64,000 nt of DNA from Streptomyces smyrnaeus. GTDB lineage: Bacteria; Actinomycetota; Actinomycetes; Streptomycetales; Streptomycetaceae. Positions 51,715 through 60,377 of the stretch are shown piece after piece. Location: contig NZ_JAFFZM010000017.1 in the NCBI RefSeq assembly GCF_017676345.1, positions 1 to 64,000 on the forward strand, read 5' to 3'. A program made the translations under genes and the position numbers. Numbering within the stretch: position 1 is the stretch's first letter; each line of letters begins with the position of its first letter. The notes under the pieces were generated by a model, which saw only the letters and a program-made list of their open reading frames with translations, did not search any database and had not been told where the DNA came from.

Positions 51715-52479
51715 GTGTCCAGCTCCGACATCTTCACGAGTGAGGTCACCGGCACCATGGTGCTGGTCCTCCTCGGTGGCGGCGTAGTGGCCGCAGTCAA
51801 TCTGAAGCGTTCCAAGGCATTCCAGGCCGGCTGGGTCGCCATCGCCTTCGGCTGGGGGTTCGCGGTCCTCACCGGCGCCTACATCGCCCAGCCCTCCGGC
51901 GCCCACCTCAACCCCGCGGTCACCCTGGGTCTCGCGATCAAGGGCGACACGCCCTGGAGCGACGTCCCCCTCTACATGGGCAGCGAGCTGCTGGGCGCCA
52001 TGATCGGAGCCGTCCTGGTCTGGCTCGCCTACTACAGCCAGCTGCAGGCCACTCTGCACGACCCGGATGCCGTGAAGCTGAAGGACACGAATCCCGGTCC
52101 GGTGCACGGCGTCTTCTTCACCTCCCCCGAGGTGCGCAAGCCGCTGCTGAACTTCCTCACCGAGGTCATCGCCACTTTCGTGCTGATCTTCGCGATCCTC
52201 ACCCAGGGCCTGGTCAAGGACGTCGACGGGACCGTCGGTCTCGGTCGGATGGGTGCCCTGATCACCGCACTGGTCGTCGTCGGTATCGGTCTGTCGCTCG
52301 GTGGCCCCACGGGCTACGCCATCAACCCGGTGCGTGACCTCGGGCCCCGCATCATCCACGCGGTGCTGCCGCTGCCCAACAAGGGCGGCAGCGACTGGAG
52401 CTATGCCTGGGTGCCCGTGGTGGGTCCGCTGGCCGGCGCGGCCATCGCCGCCGGGCTCTACAACCTCGCATGGGCGTGA
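51715..52479 (+). CDS. glpF: Glycerol uptake facilitator (aquaglyceroporin)
   Basis: 254 aa from GTG 51715; no strong ribosome site is obvious (AAAGGAG is 15-20 bp upstream). Six membrane helices. The first half-helix has the canonical SGAHLNPAVT (NPA 66-68). The second is GYAINPVRDLGPR with NPV (204-206) in place of NPA, but the Arg-Asp of the glycerol filter (NPxRD) is retained, favouring glycerol over water alone. First structural gene of the glycerol operon, 52 bp before glpK. Confidence 0.95.
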   Translation: MSSSDIFTSEVTGTMVLVLLGGGVVAAVNLKRSKAFQAGWVAIAFGWGFAVLTGAYIAQPSGAHLNPAVTLGLAIKGDTPWSDVPLYMGSELLGAMIGAVLVWLAYYSQLQATLHDPDAVKLKDTNPGPVHGVFFTSPEVRKPLLNFLTEVIATFVLIFAILTQGLVKDVDGTVGLGRMGALITALVVVGIGLSLGGPTGYAINPVRDLGPRIIHAVLPLPNKGGSDWSYAWVPVVGPLAGAAIAAGLYNLAWA

Positions 52480-52531
52480 GCGACAAAGTCACCCGCCGAC
52501 CAACGATGACGCAAGGGAGCACATACACACC

Positions 52532-54076
52532 ATGAGCGACACCCACAGCACCCACGCCTCCGCGCACGGCGGCGGGCCCTTCATCGCCGCGATCGACCAG
52601 GGCACCACCTCCAGCCGCTGCATCGTCTTCGACAAGGACGGCCGCATCGTCGCGGTCGACCAGAAGGAGCACGAACAGATCCTGCCGAAGCCGGGCTGGG
52701 TCGAGCACGACGCCGCCGAGATCTGGACCAACGTCCAGCAGGTGGTCACGGGCGCACTGAAGAAGGCCGGGGTCACCAAGAGCGATGTCCTGGCCCTGGG
52801 CATCACCAACCAGCGCGAGACGACCGTCCTGTGGGAGAAGGCGACCGGCAGGCCGGTGCACAACGCCATCGTCTGGCAGGACACCCGCACCGACACCCTC
52901 TGCAAGGAGCTGGGCCGCAACGTCGGTCAGGACCGGTTCCGCCGTGAGACCGGGCTGCCGCTGGCGTCCTACTTCGCGGGCCCGAAGATCCGCTGGCTGC
53001 TCGACAATGTCGAGGGGCTGCGGGAGCGCGCCGAAAGAGGCGAGATCCTCTTCGGCACCATGGACTCGTGGGTCATCTGGAACCTGACCGGTGGGCCCGA
53101 CGGGGGCAGGCACGTCACCGACGTCACCAACGCCTCCCGCACCATGCTGATGAACCTGCACACCATGGCCTGGGACGAGAAGATCTGCGCCTCCATCGGC
53201 ATCCCCATGGAGGTGCTGCCCGAGATCCGGTCCTCGGCCGAGGTGTACGGCGAGGCCACCGGCGAGCTGGCCGGGCTGCCCGTCGCCTCCGCACTGGGCG
53301 ACCAGCAGGCGGCGCTGTTCGGCCAGACCTGCTTCGCACAGGGCGAGGCGAAGTCGACGTACGGCACCGGCACGTTCCTGCTGATGAACACCGGCCACGA
53401 GCCGGTCAACTCCTACAACGGGCTGCTCACCACCGTCGGCTACCGCATCGGTGACCAGCAGCCGGTCTTCGCGCTGGAGGGCTCCATCGCGGTCACCGGT
53501 TCGCTGGTGCAGTGGATGCGCGACCAGATGGGGCTGATCAACAGCGCCGCGGAGATCGAGACGCTGGCCAGCTCCGTGGAGGACAACGGCGGCGCCTACT
53601 TCGTCCCGGCGTTCTCCGGCCTGTTCGCCCCGTACTGGCGCTCGGACGCACGCGGCGTCATAGCGGGCCTGACCCGCTATGTCACCAAGGCGCATCTGGC
53701 CCGCGCGGTGCTGGAGGCGACGGCCTGGCAGACCCGGGAGATCGTCGACGCGATGCAGAAGGACTCCGGCGTCGAGCTGGCCGCGCTGAAGGTGGACGGC
53801 GGTATGACCGCCAACAACCTGCTGATGCAGACCATCTCGGACGTCACGGACGCGCCCGTCGTCCGTCCGATGGTTGCCGAGACCACCTGTCTCGGTGCGG
53901 CGTACGCGGCCGGTCTGGCCGTCGGCTTCTGGTCGGACACCGACGAGCTGCGGGCCAACTGGAAGCGCGCCGCGGAATGGACCCCCCGCATGGACGCGGA
54001 CACGCGTGAGCGGGAATACCGGAACTGGCTCAAGGCCGTGGAGCGGACCATGGGCTGGATCGAAGAGGAGAACTGA
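52532..54076 (+). CDS. glpK: Glycerol kinase
   Basis: 514 aa with AAGGGAG upstream. FGGY kinase motifs: AAIDQGTTSSRCIVFD (phosphate 1), ITNQRETTVLW, AIVWQDTRT, ALGDQQAALFGQ, TYGTGTFLLMNTG, and the C-terminal VDGGMTANNLLMQ. It phosphorylates glycerol at sn-3 in the cytosol, trapping it after facilitated entry. It overlaps none of its neighbours; glpD begins 5 bp after its stop, implying coupled translation. Confidence 0.97.
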   Translation: MSDTHSTHASAHGGGPFIAAIDQGTTSSRCIVFDKDGRIVAVDQKEHEQILPKPGWVEHDAAEIWTNVQQVVTGALKKAGVTKSDVLALGITNQRETTVLWEKATGRPVHNAIVWQDTRTDTLCKELGRNVGQDRFRRETGLPLASYFAGPKIRWLLDNVEGLRERAERGEILFGTMDSWVIWNLTGGPDGGRHVTDVTNASRTMLMNLHTMAWDEKICASIGIPMEVLPEIRSSAEVYGEATGELAGLPVASALGDQQAALFGQTCFAQGEAKSTYGTGTFLLMNTGHEPVNSYNGLLTTVGYRIGDQQPVFALEGSIAVTGSLVQWMRDQMGLINSAAEIETLASSVEDNGGAYFVPAFSGLFAPYWRSDARGVIAGLTRYVTKAHLARAVLEATAWQTREIVDAMQKDSGVELAALKVDGGMTANNLLMQTISDVTDAPVVRPMVAETTCLGAAYAAGLAVGFWSDTDELRANWKRAAEWTPRMDADTREREYRNWLKAVERTMGWIEEEN

Positions 54077-54081
54077 GTCAG

Positions 54082-55689
54082 ATGAACACCTCGCAGAGCG
54101 TCCCCACCCTCGGGACGCACCCGACTGCCGGCAGCAACCCTGGCCGCGCAGAGACCAGAGGGCTGCTCGCGAACGCGACGTACGACCTCCTGGTCATCGG
54201 CGGCGGCATCCTGGGCACCTCGGTGGCCTGGCATGCGGCGCAGTCGGGACTGCGGGTGGCCATGGTGGACGCCGGTGACTTCGCCGGCGCCACCTCGTCC
54301 GCGTCCTCGAAGCTGGTGCACGGCGGCCTGCGGTATCTGCAGACCGGCGCGGTCAAGCTCGTCGCGGAGAACCACCACGAGCGGCGGGTGCTGGCCAAGG
54401 ACGTGGCCCCGCACCTGGTCAACCCGCTCACCTTCTACCTGCCCGTCTACAAGGGCGGCCCGCACGGCGCCACCAAGCTGGGTGCCGGCGTCTTCGCCTA
54501 CTCCGCGCTGTCCGCCTTCGGTGACGGCGTGGGCCGGGTCATCTCCCCCGCCAAGGCCGCCGCCGACAACCCGGCGCTGCGCACCGACAACCTCAAGGCC
54601 GTCGCGGTCTACGGCGACCACCAGATGAACGACTCGCGGATGGCCGTGATGACCGTCCGCGCCGCCGTCGAGTCGGGTGCCGTCGTCCTCAACCACGCGG
54701 AGGTCACCGGGCTGCGCTTCACCGGCGGCCGGGTCACCGGTGCCGAGCTGCGGGACCGGACGGACGGTACGGATTTCGGCGTCAACGCACGGCTGGTGCT
54801 GAATGCGACCGGCCCGTGGGTGGACCACCTGCGCAGGATGGAGGACAGCGGTGCGGCGCCCTCCATCCGGCTGTCCAAGGGCGCGCACCTGGTGCTCAAG
54901 CGCAAGTCGCCGTGGGGTGCGGCGATGGCCACCCCCATCGACAAGTACCGCATCACCTTCGCCCTGCCGTGGGAGGACCAGCTGCTGCTGGGCACCACGG
55001 ACGAGGAGTACACCGGCGACCCCGCCGACGTACGCGCGACCGAGGCCGACATCCAGCAGATCCTGGACGAGGCCGCGTTCTCGGTACGGGACGCGGACCT
55101 GGACCGCGACCTGATGACGTACGCCTTCGCGGGACTGCGTGTGCTGCCGGGCGGCCCCGGCGGCGTGGAGTCGGCCAAGCGGGAGACCGTCGTCACCGAG
55201 GGCAAGGGCGGCATGCTGTCGGTCGCCGGCGGCAAGTGGACCACCTACCGGCACATCGGCCGCACGGTGATGAACAAGCTGGAGAAGCTGCCCGGCGGCG
55301 CGCTCGCCGAGGACACCGTGCCGGTCAAGGAACTGGTGCGGCGCACTCCGCTGCCCGGCATCGCCAACCCGAACGCGGTCGCGCACCGGCTGCTGGTCGA
55401 CCGCGAGCCGGGCGTGCGGATGGACCCCCTGACCGCCCGTCAGCTGGCCACCCACTACGGCTCGCTCTCCTTCGACATCGCCCGCCTGGTCAACGAGGAC
55501 CCCGCACTGGGCGAGCGGATCCACCCCGACGGCCCGGAGATCTGGGCCCAGGTGGTCTACGCCCGCGACCACGAGTGGGCCGAGACGGTGGATGACGTCG
55601 CCCGCCGCCGGACGACCCTGACGATCCGCGGCCTGGACACCGACGAGGTACGCGGCCGCATCGAGGAACTGCTCGCCCGGCGCGACTGA
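54082..55689 (+). CDS. glpD: Glycerol-3-phosphate dehydrogenase (FAD, respiratory)
   Basis: 535 aa. FAD-binding DLLVIGGGILGTSVAWHAAQSGL (about 35-57), SSKLVHGGLRYL, a central substrate domain with TDEEYTGDP, GKWTTYRH near 388, and the C-terminal helical cap typical of GlpD. It oxidises glycerol-3-phosphate to dihydroxyacetone phosphate at the membrane, passing electrons to menaquinone. Last gene of the operon, followed by a 15-bp hairpin. Confidence 0.96.
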   Translation: MNTSQSVPTLGTHPTAGSNPGRAETRGLLANATYDLLVIGGGILGTSVAWHAAQSGLRVAMVDAGDFAGATSSASSKLVHGGLRYLQTGAVKLVAENHHERRVLAKDVAPHLVNPLTFYLPVYKGGPHGATKLGAGVFAYSALSAFGDGVGRVISPAKAAADNPALRTDNLKAVAVYGDHQMNDSRMAVMTVRAAVESGAVVLNHAEVTGLRFTGGRVTGAELRDRTDGTDFGVNARLVLNATGPWVDHLRRMEDSGAAPSIRLSKGAHLVLKRKSPWGAAMATPIDKYRITFALPWEDQLLLGTTDEEYTGDPADVRATEADIQQILDEAAFSVRDADLDRDLMTYAFAGLRVLPGGPGGVESAKRETVVTEGKGGMLSVAGGKWTTYRHIGRTVMNKLEKLPGGALAEDTVPVKELVRRTPLPGIANPNAVAHRLLVDREPGVRMDPLTARQLATHYGSLSFDIARLVNEDPALGERIHPDGPEIWAQVVYARDHEWAETVDDVARRRTTLTIRGLDTDEVRGRIEELLARRD

Positions 55690-55721
55690 CGCGGTCGGCC
55701 GCACCCGCGGAGTGCGACAGA

Positions 55722-55757
55722 AGAGGGGCGTACGCCATCAAGGGCGTGCGCCCCTCT
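55722..55757 (+). terminator. Terminator of the glycerol operon
   Basis: AGAGGGGCGTACGCC (55722-55736) pairs with GGCGTGCGCCCCTCT (55743-55757), 15 bp with one G-U, 6-nt loop, 32 bp after the glpD stop. Confidence 0.85.
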
Positions 55758-55933
55758 CGTTCGTCCCGCGCCGGGCTCCGCCGATCTCGGCCGCCGTGCC
55801 CGCGTCCTCCGTCCGGCTACGGAACTGTCTCCTTGCTACAGCCACATGTGCGTGCGATCACCAGTTCGGCAACTTCGTAACGAGCCCGTTCCCGCAGCCC
55901 GGGTGGGCCGTGGGGCGTGGCACCGTCCTCGGC

Positions 55934-57088
55934 ATGGAAGCCGAGACGGGGGCGGGAACGGGCGCGGGATCGGGCACGGGCCCGGGTACGGACATGGGGG
56001 CGGGAGCGGGAACGGGCACGGGAACCGGGGCGCGGCGGCGTCGGCTGCGGATGCCCGGCCGCACCCGGGCCCGGCGGGCCGCGGGCCGGGTCGCTCTCGC
56101 GCTGGTGGTGCTGGTCGTGCTGCCGGTGGCGAGCGCGGCCACCGCGCTCCGCGTCTCGTACGCCGGAGAGGTGTCACCGGACGCCCGTACCCGGGGCCGG
56201 GATGCCATATGGCTCGGCCACGCGTGGGTGGACGGGCGCCGGGACGCGGACGATCTGCGGGCTCTCAAGCAGCGGATGGCGGGCACCGGTATCCGCGATC
56301 TGTATGTGCACACCGGGCCGCTGGCGCACGACGGTTCCCTTCCCGAGAAGCGTTACCCGCGCGCCGAGTGGCTGCTGGAAGCGGTCGAGCGGGAGCTGCC
56401 CGGGGTGCGGGTGCAGGCGTGGCTCGGTGACCGGCTGGTGTACGGGGAGGGCGAGCGCGGCGGGCTGCGACTGGCCGACGGCGCGGCCCGGCGCGCGGTG
56501 GTGGGCAGCGCCCGGCAGGTGCTGGAGGCGGGCTTCGACGGGGTGCACTTCGACCTGGAGCCGCTGCGCTCGGACGACGGCGACTATCTGCGGCTGCTGG
56601 ACCGGCTGCGCCCCGCCGTCCATGCGCGGGGCGGAGTGCTGTCCGTCGCCGCGCACCAGATCGATCCGCTGCCCGGACTACACCACGTCTCCGGCACCGT
56701 TGCCGGGCACGGCAAGTGGTGGTCGCAGGAGTACTTCGGCAAGGTCGCGCGGCGAGTGGACCAGATCGCGGTGATGTCGTACGACACCGCGCTGCCGGTG
56801 GAGAGCCTGTACGGCGGCTATGTGGCGCAGCAGACGGCTCTGGCGCTGGAGGCGGCGCCCGCGCGGGTGGACGTGCTGATGGGGCTGCCCTTCTACCACA
56901 CGGACGACCTGGGCCATCACGCCTCGGCCGAGACGGCAGCCGCTGCCGTGCGCGGGGTGCGGCTGGGGCTGGGCCGCGAGGCCCCGGAGCGGCGACGGTT
57001 CGGCGTCGCCCTCTATGTCGACTTCGCGGCGACCGAAGAGGACTGGCGGGCCTACCGGAGCGGCTGGGGCGAGCACGCCGCACGATGA
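55934..57088 (+). CDS. Membrane-anchored GH18-like protein with Gly/Thr-repeat N-terminus
   Basis: 384 aa from ATG 55934; a later ATG (start MPGRTRARR) is an alternative. Residues 1-33 are a Gly/Thr/Ala repeat. A basic stretch and one membrane helix follow (about 52-72, VALALVVLVVLPVASAATA). The outer part has a TIM-barrel glycoside-hydrolase-18 look: GFDGVHFDLEPL (DxxDxE-like catalytic strand, Glu as acid) and DQIAVMSYDTALP. It may act on cell-wall or extracellular glycan. It is 36 bp upstream of a FadR-type gene. No named family member recognised. Confidence 0.75.
   Translation: MEAETGAGTGAGSGTGPGTDMGAGAGTGTGTGARRRRLRMPGRTRARRAAGRVALALVVLVVLPVASAATALRVSYAGEVSPDARTRGRDAIWLGHAWVDGRRDADDLRALKQRMAGTGIRDLYVHTGPLAHDGSLPEKRYPRAEWLLEAVERELPGVRVQAWLGDRLVYGEGERGGLRLADGAARRAVVGSARQVLEAGFDGVHFDLEPLRSDDGDYLRLLDRLRPAVHARGGVLSVAAHQIDPLPGLHHVSGTVAGHGKWWSQEYFGKVARRVDQIAVMSYDTALPVESLYGGYVAQQTALALEAAPARVDVLMGLPFYHTDDLGHHASAETAAAAVRGVRLGLGREAPERRRFGVALYVDFAATEEDWRAYRSGWGEHAAR
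55940..56040 (+). repeat. GGGxxCGGGC-type imperfect microsatellite at the gene start
   Basis: Tandem 6-12 bp units (GGGAACGGGC, GGGATCGGGC, GGGCCCGGGT and so on) encode GTGAGSGTGPGTDMGAGAGTGTGTGA. This region is prone to slippage and may vary between strains. Confidence 0.6.
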
Positions 57089-57124
57089 GCAACACCCGGA
57101 CATCGCAGATCAGGGGGAGGAAGT

Positions 57125-57796
57125 GTGTCCGTAACCGATGAGGCGATCCAGAAGATCCAGGGGATGATCGTCTCGGGTGCGCTGGGTCCCGGTGACCGGC
57201 TGCCCAAGGAGAGCGAGTTGGCCACCGAGCTCGGCCTGTCGCGCAACTCGCTGCGCGAGGCGGTACGCGCGCTGGCGCTGATCCGCGTCCTGGACGTGCG
57301 CCAGGGTGACGGCACCTATGTGACCAGCCTGGACGCACGGACGCTGCTGGAGGCGATGAGTTTCGTCTCAGGCTTCCACCGCGACGAAGCCGCCCTGGAC
57401 CTCCTTGCGGTACGCCGCATCCTGGAACCCGCCGCCACGGCGCTGGCCGCCGCGCGGATCACGGCCGAAGAGGTCGACGCGCTGGAGCACCAGCTGGACG
57501 CGCTGGGGCCGGAGCCGTCGGCGGAGGAACTGGCCGCAGCCGAGCTGGAGTTCCACCGTCGGCTGGTGGCCGCCTGCGGCAACTGGGCACTGTGTTCACT
57601 GCTGAGCGGTCTGTCCGCGCCCACCGTCCGGGCCCGGGTGTGGCGGGGGCCGAGCCGGCAGGGCGCCGTCAGCCGCGCCCTGGACGAGCACCGGCAGCTG
57701 CTCGCCGCCTGCCGCGCCCGCGACACGGAGGGGGCGCGCGCCTGGTCGACCGCGCACCTCACCGGCGTGGAGCAGGGGCTGCGCGCGACGCTGTGA
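57125..57796 (+). CDS. FadR-subfamily GntR regulator
   Basis: 223 aa from GTG (GGGGGAGGAAGT upstream). Winged HTH at about 5-70 (DEAIQKIQGMIVSGALGPGDRLPKESELATELGLSRNSLREAVRAL...RQGDGTYV) and an FCD helical domain at about 85-220 with the metal-binding His pattern (EFHRRLVAAC; EHRQLLAAC). It is close behind the GH18-like gene and may be in its operon, or may control sugar or organic acid metabolism. Target unknown. Confidence 0.87.
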   Translation: MSVTDEAIQKIQGMIVSGALGPGDRLPKESELATELGLSRNSLREAVRALALIRVLDVRQGDGTYVTSLDARTLLEAMSFVSGFHRDEAALDLLAVRRILEPAATALAAARITAEEVDALEHQLDALGPEPSAEELAAAELEFHRRLVAACGNWALCSLLSGLSAPTVRARVWRGPSRQGAVSRALDEHRQLLAACRARDTEGARAWSTAHLTGVEQGLRATL

Positions 57797-57977
57797 ACGC
57801 GGGCGGGCCCGGAAGCCCCCAGCAGAGCGGGTGGGGATCCGGGGCGTGCGGGGGCTGCGGCACGGGCAGCGTCACGCCGTAGGCTGGGCCTCGCACGAAA
57901 ACGGCTGGCAGCCGTACCGAACCGAGCAGGCAGCGGCATCGCCGACGGCAGGCTACAGCAAGTTAAGGAGGCGCTGG

Positions 57978-58955
57978 GTGATCGAGCTGGAGGGGGTTCC
58001 CGAGCTGGTCGACCCAGTCATGGTGGCCGCGTTCGAAGGGTGGAACGACGCCGGGGACGCGGCCTCCACCGCGGTCGAGCACCTGGAACGGGAGTGGAAG
58101 GGCGAGGTGTTCGCCGCGCTGGACGCGGAGGACTACTACGACTTCCAGGTGAACCGCCCACAGGTCTTCATGGACGGCGGGGTCCGGAAGGTCACCTGGC
58201 CCACCACCCGGCTGTCCGTCGTCCGCGTCGAGGACGCCGACGGCAAGGGGAAGCGGCGCGACCTGGTGCTGGTACGCGGCATCGAGCCGAGCATGCGGTG
58301 GCGCTCGTTCTGCAACGAGATCCTGGGCTTCGCCCATGAGCTGGGGGTCGAGCTGGTGGTCGTGCTGGGCGCGCTGCTCGGCGACACCCCGCACACCCGG
58401 CCGGTGCCGGTCACCGGGGTGACCTCGGACGCGGACGTGGCCCGCACCATGAATCTGGAGGAGTCCCGGTACGAGGGCCCGACCGGCATCGTCGGCATCC
58501 TGCAGGAGGCCTGCACCCACGCGGGCGTCCCGGCCGCCAGCCTGTGGGCGGCCGTGCCGCACTACGTCTCCCAGCCGCCCAATCCGAAGGCGACGCTGGC
58601 CCTCCTCAATCGGCTGGAGGACCTGCTGGGCGTACGGATCCCGATGGGCGAGCTGCCGGAGGACGCCCGGGCCTGGCAGATCGGTGTCGACCAGCTGGCG
58701 GCGGAGGACAGCGAGGTCGCCGAGTACGTGCAGTCGCTGGAGGAGGCGCGGGACACCGCCGAACTGCCGGAGGCCTCGGGAGAGGCCATCGCCAAGGAGT
58801 TCGAGCGCTATCTGCGGCACCGCGACGGGTCCGGCCCCGCCGAGGGAGGGACCGCGCCCGGTACTCCCCCGTTCCTGCGGGACCAGGGGCCGCCACCACC
58901 TCCGCCCAAGCCGGGCGGGGAGCCCCCGCGGCCGGACGAGCCGGACGAGGAGTAA
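57978..58955 (+). CDS. parJ: PAC2-family protein, ParA-interacting ParJ
   Basis: 325 aa from GTG 57978 (AAGGAGG upstream). PAC2 fold: VMVAAFEGWNDAGDAASTAVEHL (about 15-37), ELVVVLGALLGDTPHTRPVPVTG, and a helical C-terminal domain, ending in a Pro-rich tail (about 285-325). In S. coelicolor the gene immediately before mshC (SCO1662) encodes ParJ, an actinobacterial signature protein reported to depolymerise ParA during sporulation septation. Identity here rests on this position and family. Convergent with mshC. Confidence 0.78.
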   Translation: MIELEGVPELVDPVMVAAFEGWNDAGDAASTAVEHLEREWKGEVFAALDAEDYYDFQVNRPQVFMDGGVRKVTWPTTRLSVVRVEDADGKGKRRDLVLVRGIEPSMRWRSFCNEILGFAHELGVELVVVLGALLGDTPHTRPVPVTGVTSDADVARTMNLEESRYEGPTGIVGILQEACTHAGVPAASLWAAVPHYVSQPPNPKATLALLNRLEDLLGVRIPMGELPEDARAWQIGVDQLAAEDSEVAEYVQSLEEARDTAELPEASGEAIAKEFERYLRHRDGSGPAEGGTAPGTPPFLRDQGPPPPPPKPGGEPPRPDEPDEE

Positions 58956-58978
58956 CTCTCCTTCGCCGCGGGGCCCTT

Positions 58979-59012
58979 GCCCGGCGGTGCCGGTGTGGCG
59001 GCACCGCCGGGC
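58979..59012. terminator. Bidirectional hairpin between parJ and mshC
   Basis: GCCCGGCGGTGCC (58979-58991) pairs perfectly with GGCACCGCCGGGC (59000-59012), 8-nt loop, between convergent stops. Confidence 0.82.
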
Positions 59013-59089
59013 TGGTGGCGAAGAGTTCTCGCCGTCCGGCGGAAGGGTCCGCGCGGGAGACGGCAAGAAGAGTCCGCGCCGGGAAACTC

Positions 59090-60319
59090 CTACAGCGCCA
59101 CACCCAGCAGGGCGTCCACCGTGCGGGACACCAGTCCGGGTGCGCCTTCGTCGGTGCCGCCCCGTGTCGCCTGCTCCTCCGCCCAGGCATCGACCGCCGC
59201 CAGTGCGGCGGGCGAGTCCAGGTCGTCCGCGAGCGCTACCCGGACGCCCTCCAGCATGGACTCCGCCGGCGGCCCGTCGGGGCGTGAGACGGCAGAACGC
59301 CAGCGGGCGAGGCGCTCCTTGGCCGCTTCCAGCACCGCGTCGGTGTACTCCCAGTCGGCGCGGTAGTGGTGGGCCAACAGGGCGAGCCGGATGGCGGCCG
59401 GGTCGACGCCCTCCCTCCGCAGCTGGGAGACGAAGACGAGGTTGCCCTTGGACTTGGACATCTTCTCGCCGTCCAGCCCGACCATCCCGGCATGCACATA
59501 GGTGCGTGCGAAGGGGAACTCGCCGGTGAGCGCCTGCGCGTGGGAGGCGCCCATCTCGTGGTGCGGGAAGGCGAGGTCGGAGCCGCCGCCCTGGACGTCG
59601 AAGCCCATGCCCAGGTGTTCCAGGGCGATGGCCACACACTCGATGTGCCAGCCGGGCCGTCCGGGGCCGAGGGTGCCGCCGTCCCAGTGCGGCTCGCCCT
59701 CGCGGGCCGCCGTCCACAGCATCGGGTCGAGCGGGTTCTTCTTTCCGGGGCGCTCGGGGTCTCCGCCGCGCTCGGCGGACAGCAGCCGCATCGTCTCCGC
59801 GTCGTAGCCCGAGACCCCGCCGAAGTGGGCGTCGGACTCGACGGAGAAGTAGATGTCGCCTTCGAGCTCGTAGGCGGCGCCCATGTCGCGCAGCCGTTCG
59901 ACCAGCGGGACGATGCGGGGAATGGACTCCACCGCACCGATGTAGTGCTTCGGCGGCAGCATCCGAAGGGCCGTCATGTCCGCACGGAACAGCGCCGTTT
60001 CACGCTCGGCGAGGGCCGTCCAGTCCATGTTCGTCGCGACGGCCCGCTCCAGGAGCGGGTCGTCCACATCGGTGACGTTCTGTATGTAATGAACCTGGCG
60101 CTTGGTGTCGAGCCACACGCGCTGAACGAGGTCGAACGCGTTGTAGGTCGCCGCGTGTCCCAGGTGGGTGGCGTCGTACGGGGTGATGCCACACACGTAG
60201 ATACGGGCGACAGGACCGGGGGCGAGGGTCACCCGTCCGCCGGTCGCGGTGTCGTGGATGTCGAGGTCGCGGCCCTGTCCAGGCAGGACGGGGACCTCTG
60301 TAGCGGGCCAGGCATGCAT
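59090..60319 (-). CDS. mshC: Cysteine:glucosaminyl-inositol ligase (mycothiol synthesis)
   Basis: 409 aa. A CysS-like class I aminoacyl-tRNA-synthetase core: zinc Cys in IYVCGITPYDATHLGHAATY (HIGH-like THLGHA), zinc ligands in the WHIEC and FPHHE segments, and KMSKS in GEKMSKSKGN. It is shorter than CysS and lacks the anticodon-binding extension, which identifies MshC. It ligates cysteine to GlcN-Ins, the penultimate step of mycothiol formation. Convergent with parJ; follows the SCO1664-family gene on the same strand. Confidence 0.95.
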   Translation of the reverse strand: MHAWPATEVPVLPGQGRDLDIHDTATGGRVTLAPGPVARIYVCGITPYDATHLGHAATYNAFDLVQRVWLDTKRQVHYIQNVTDVDDPLLERAVATNMDWTALAERETALFRADMTALRMLPPKHYIGAVESIPRIVPLVERLRDMGAAYELEGDIYFSVESDAHFGGVSGYDAETMRLLSAERGGDPERPGKKNPLDPMLWTAAREGEPHWDGGTLGPGRPGWHIECVAIALEHLGMGFDVQGGGSDLAFPHHEMGASHAQALTGEFPFARTYVHAGMVGLDGEKMSKSKGNLVFVSQLRREGVDPAAIRLALLAHHYRADWEYTDAVLEAAKERLARWRSAVSRPDGPPAESMLEGVRVALADDLDSPAALAAVDAWAEEQATRGGTDEGAPGLVSRTVDALLGVAL

Positions 60320-60377
60320 GCCTTGAGCCTAACCCGGACTGGTGTTCCGTATCCGGCCGGATGGGCGCTGTTCGGGC

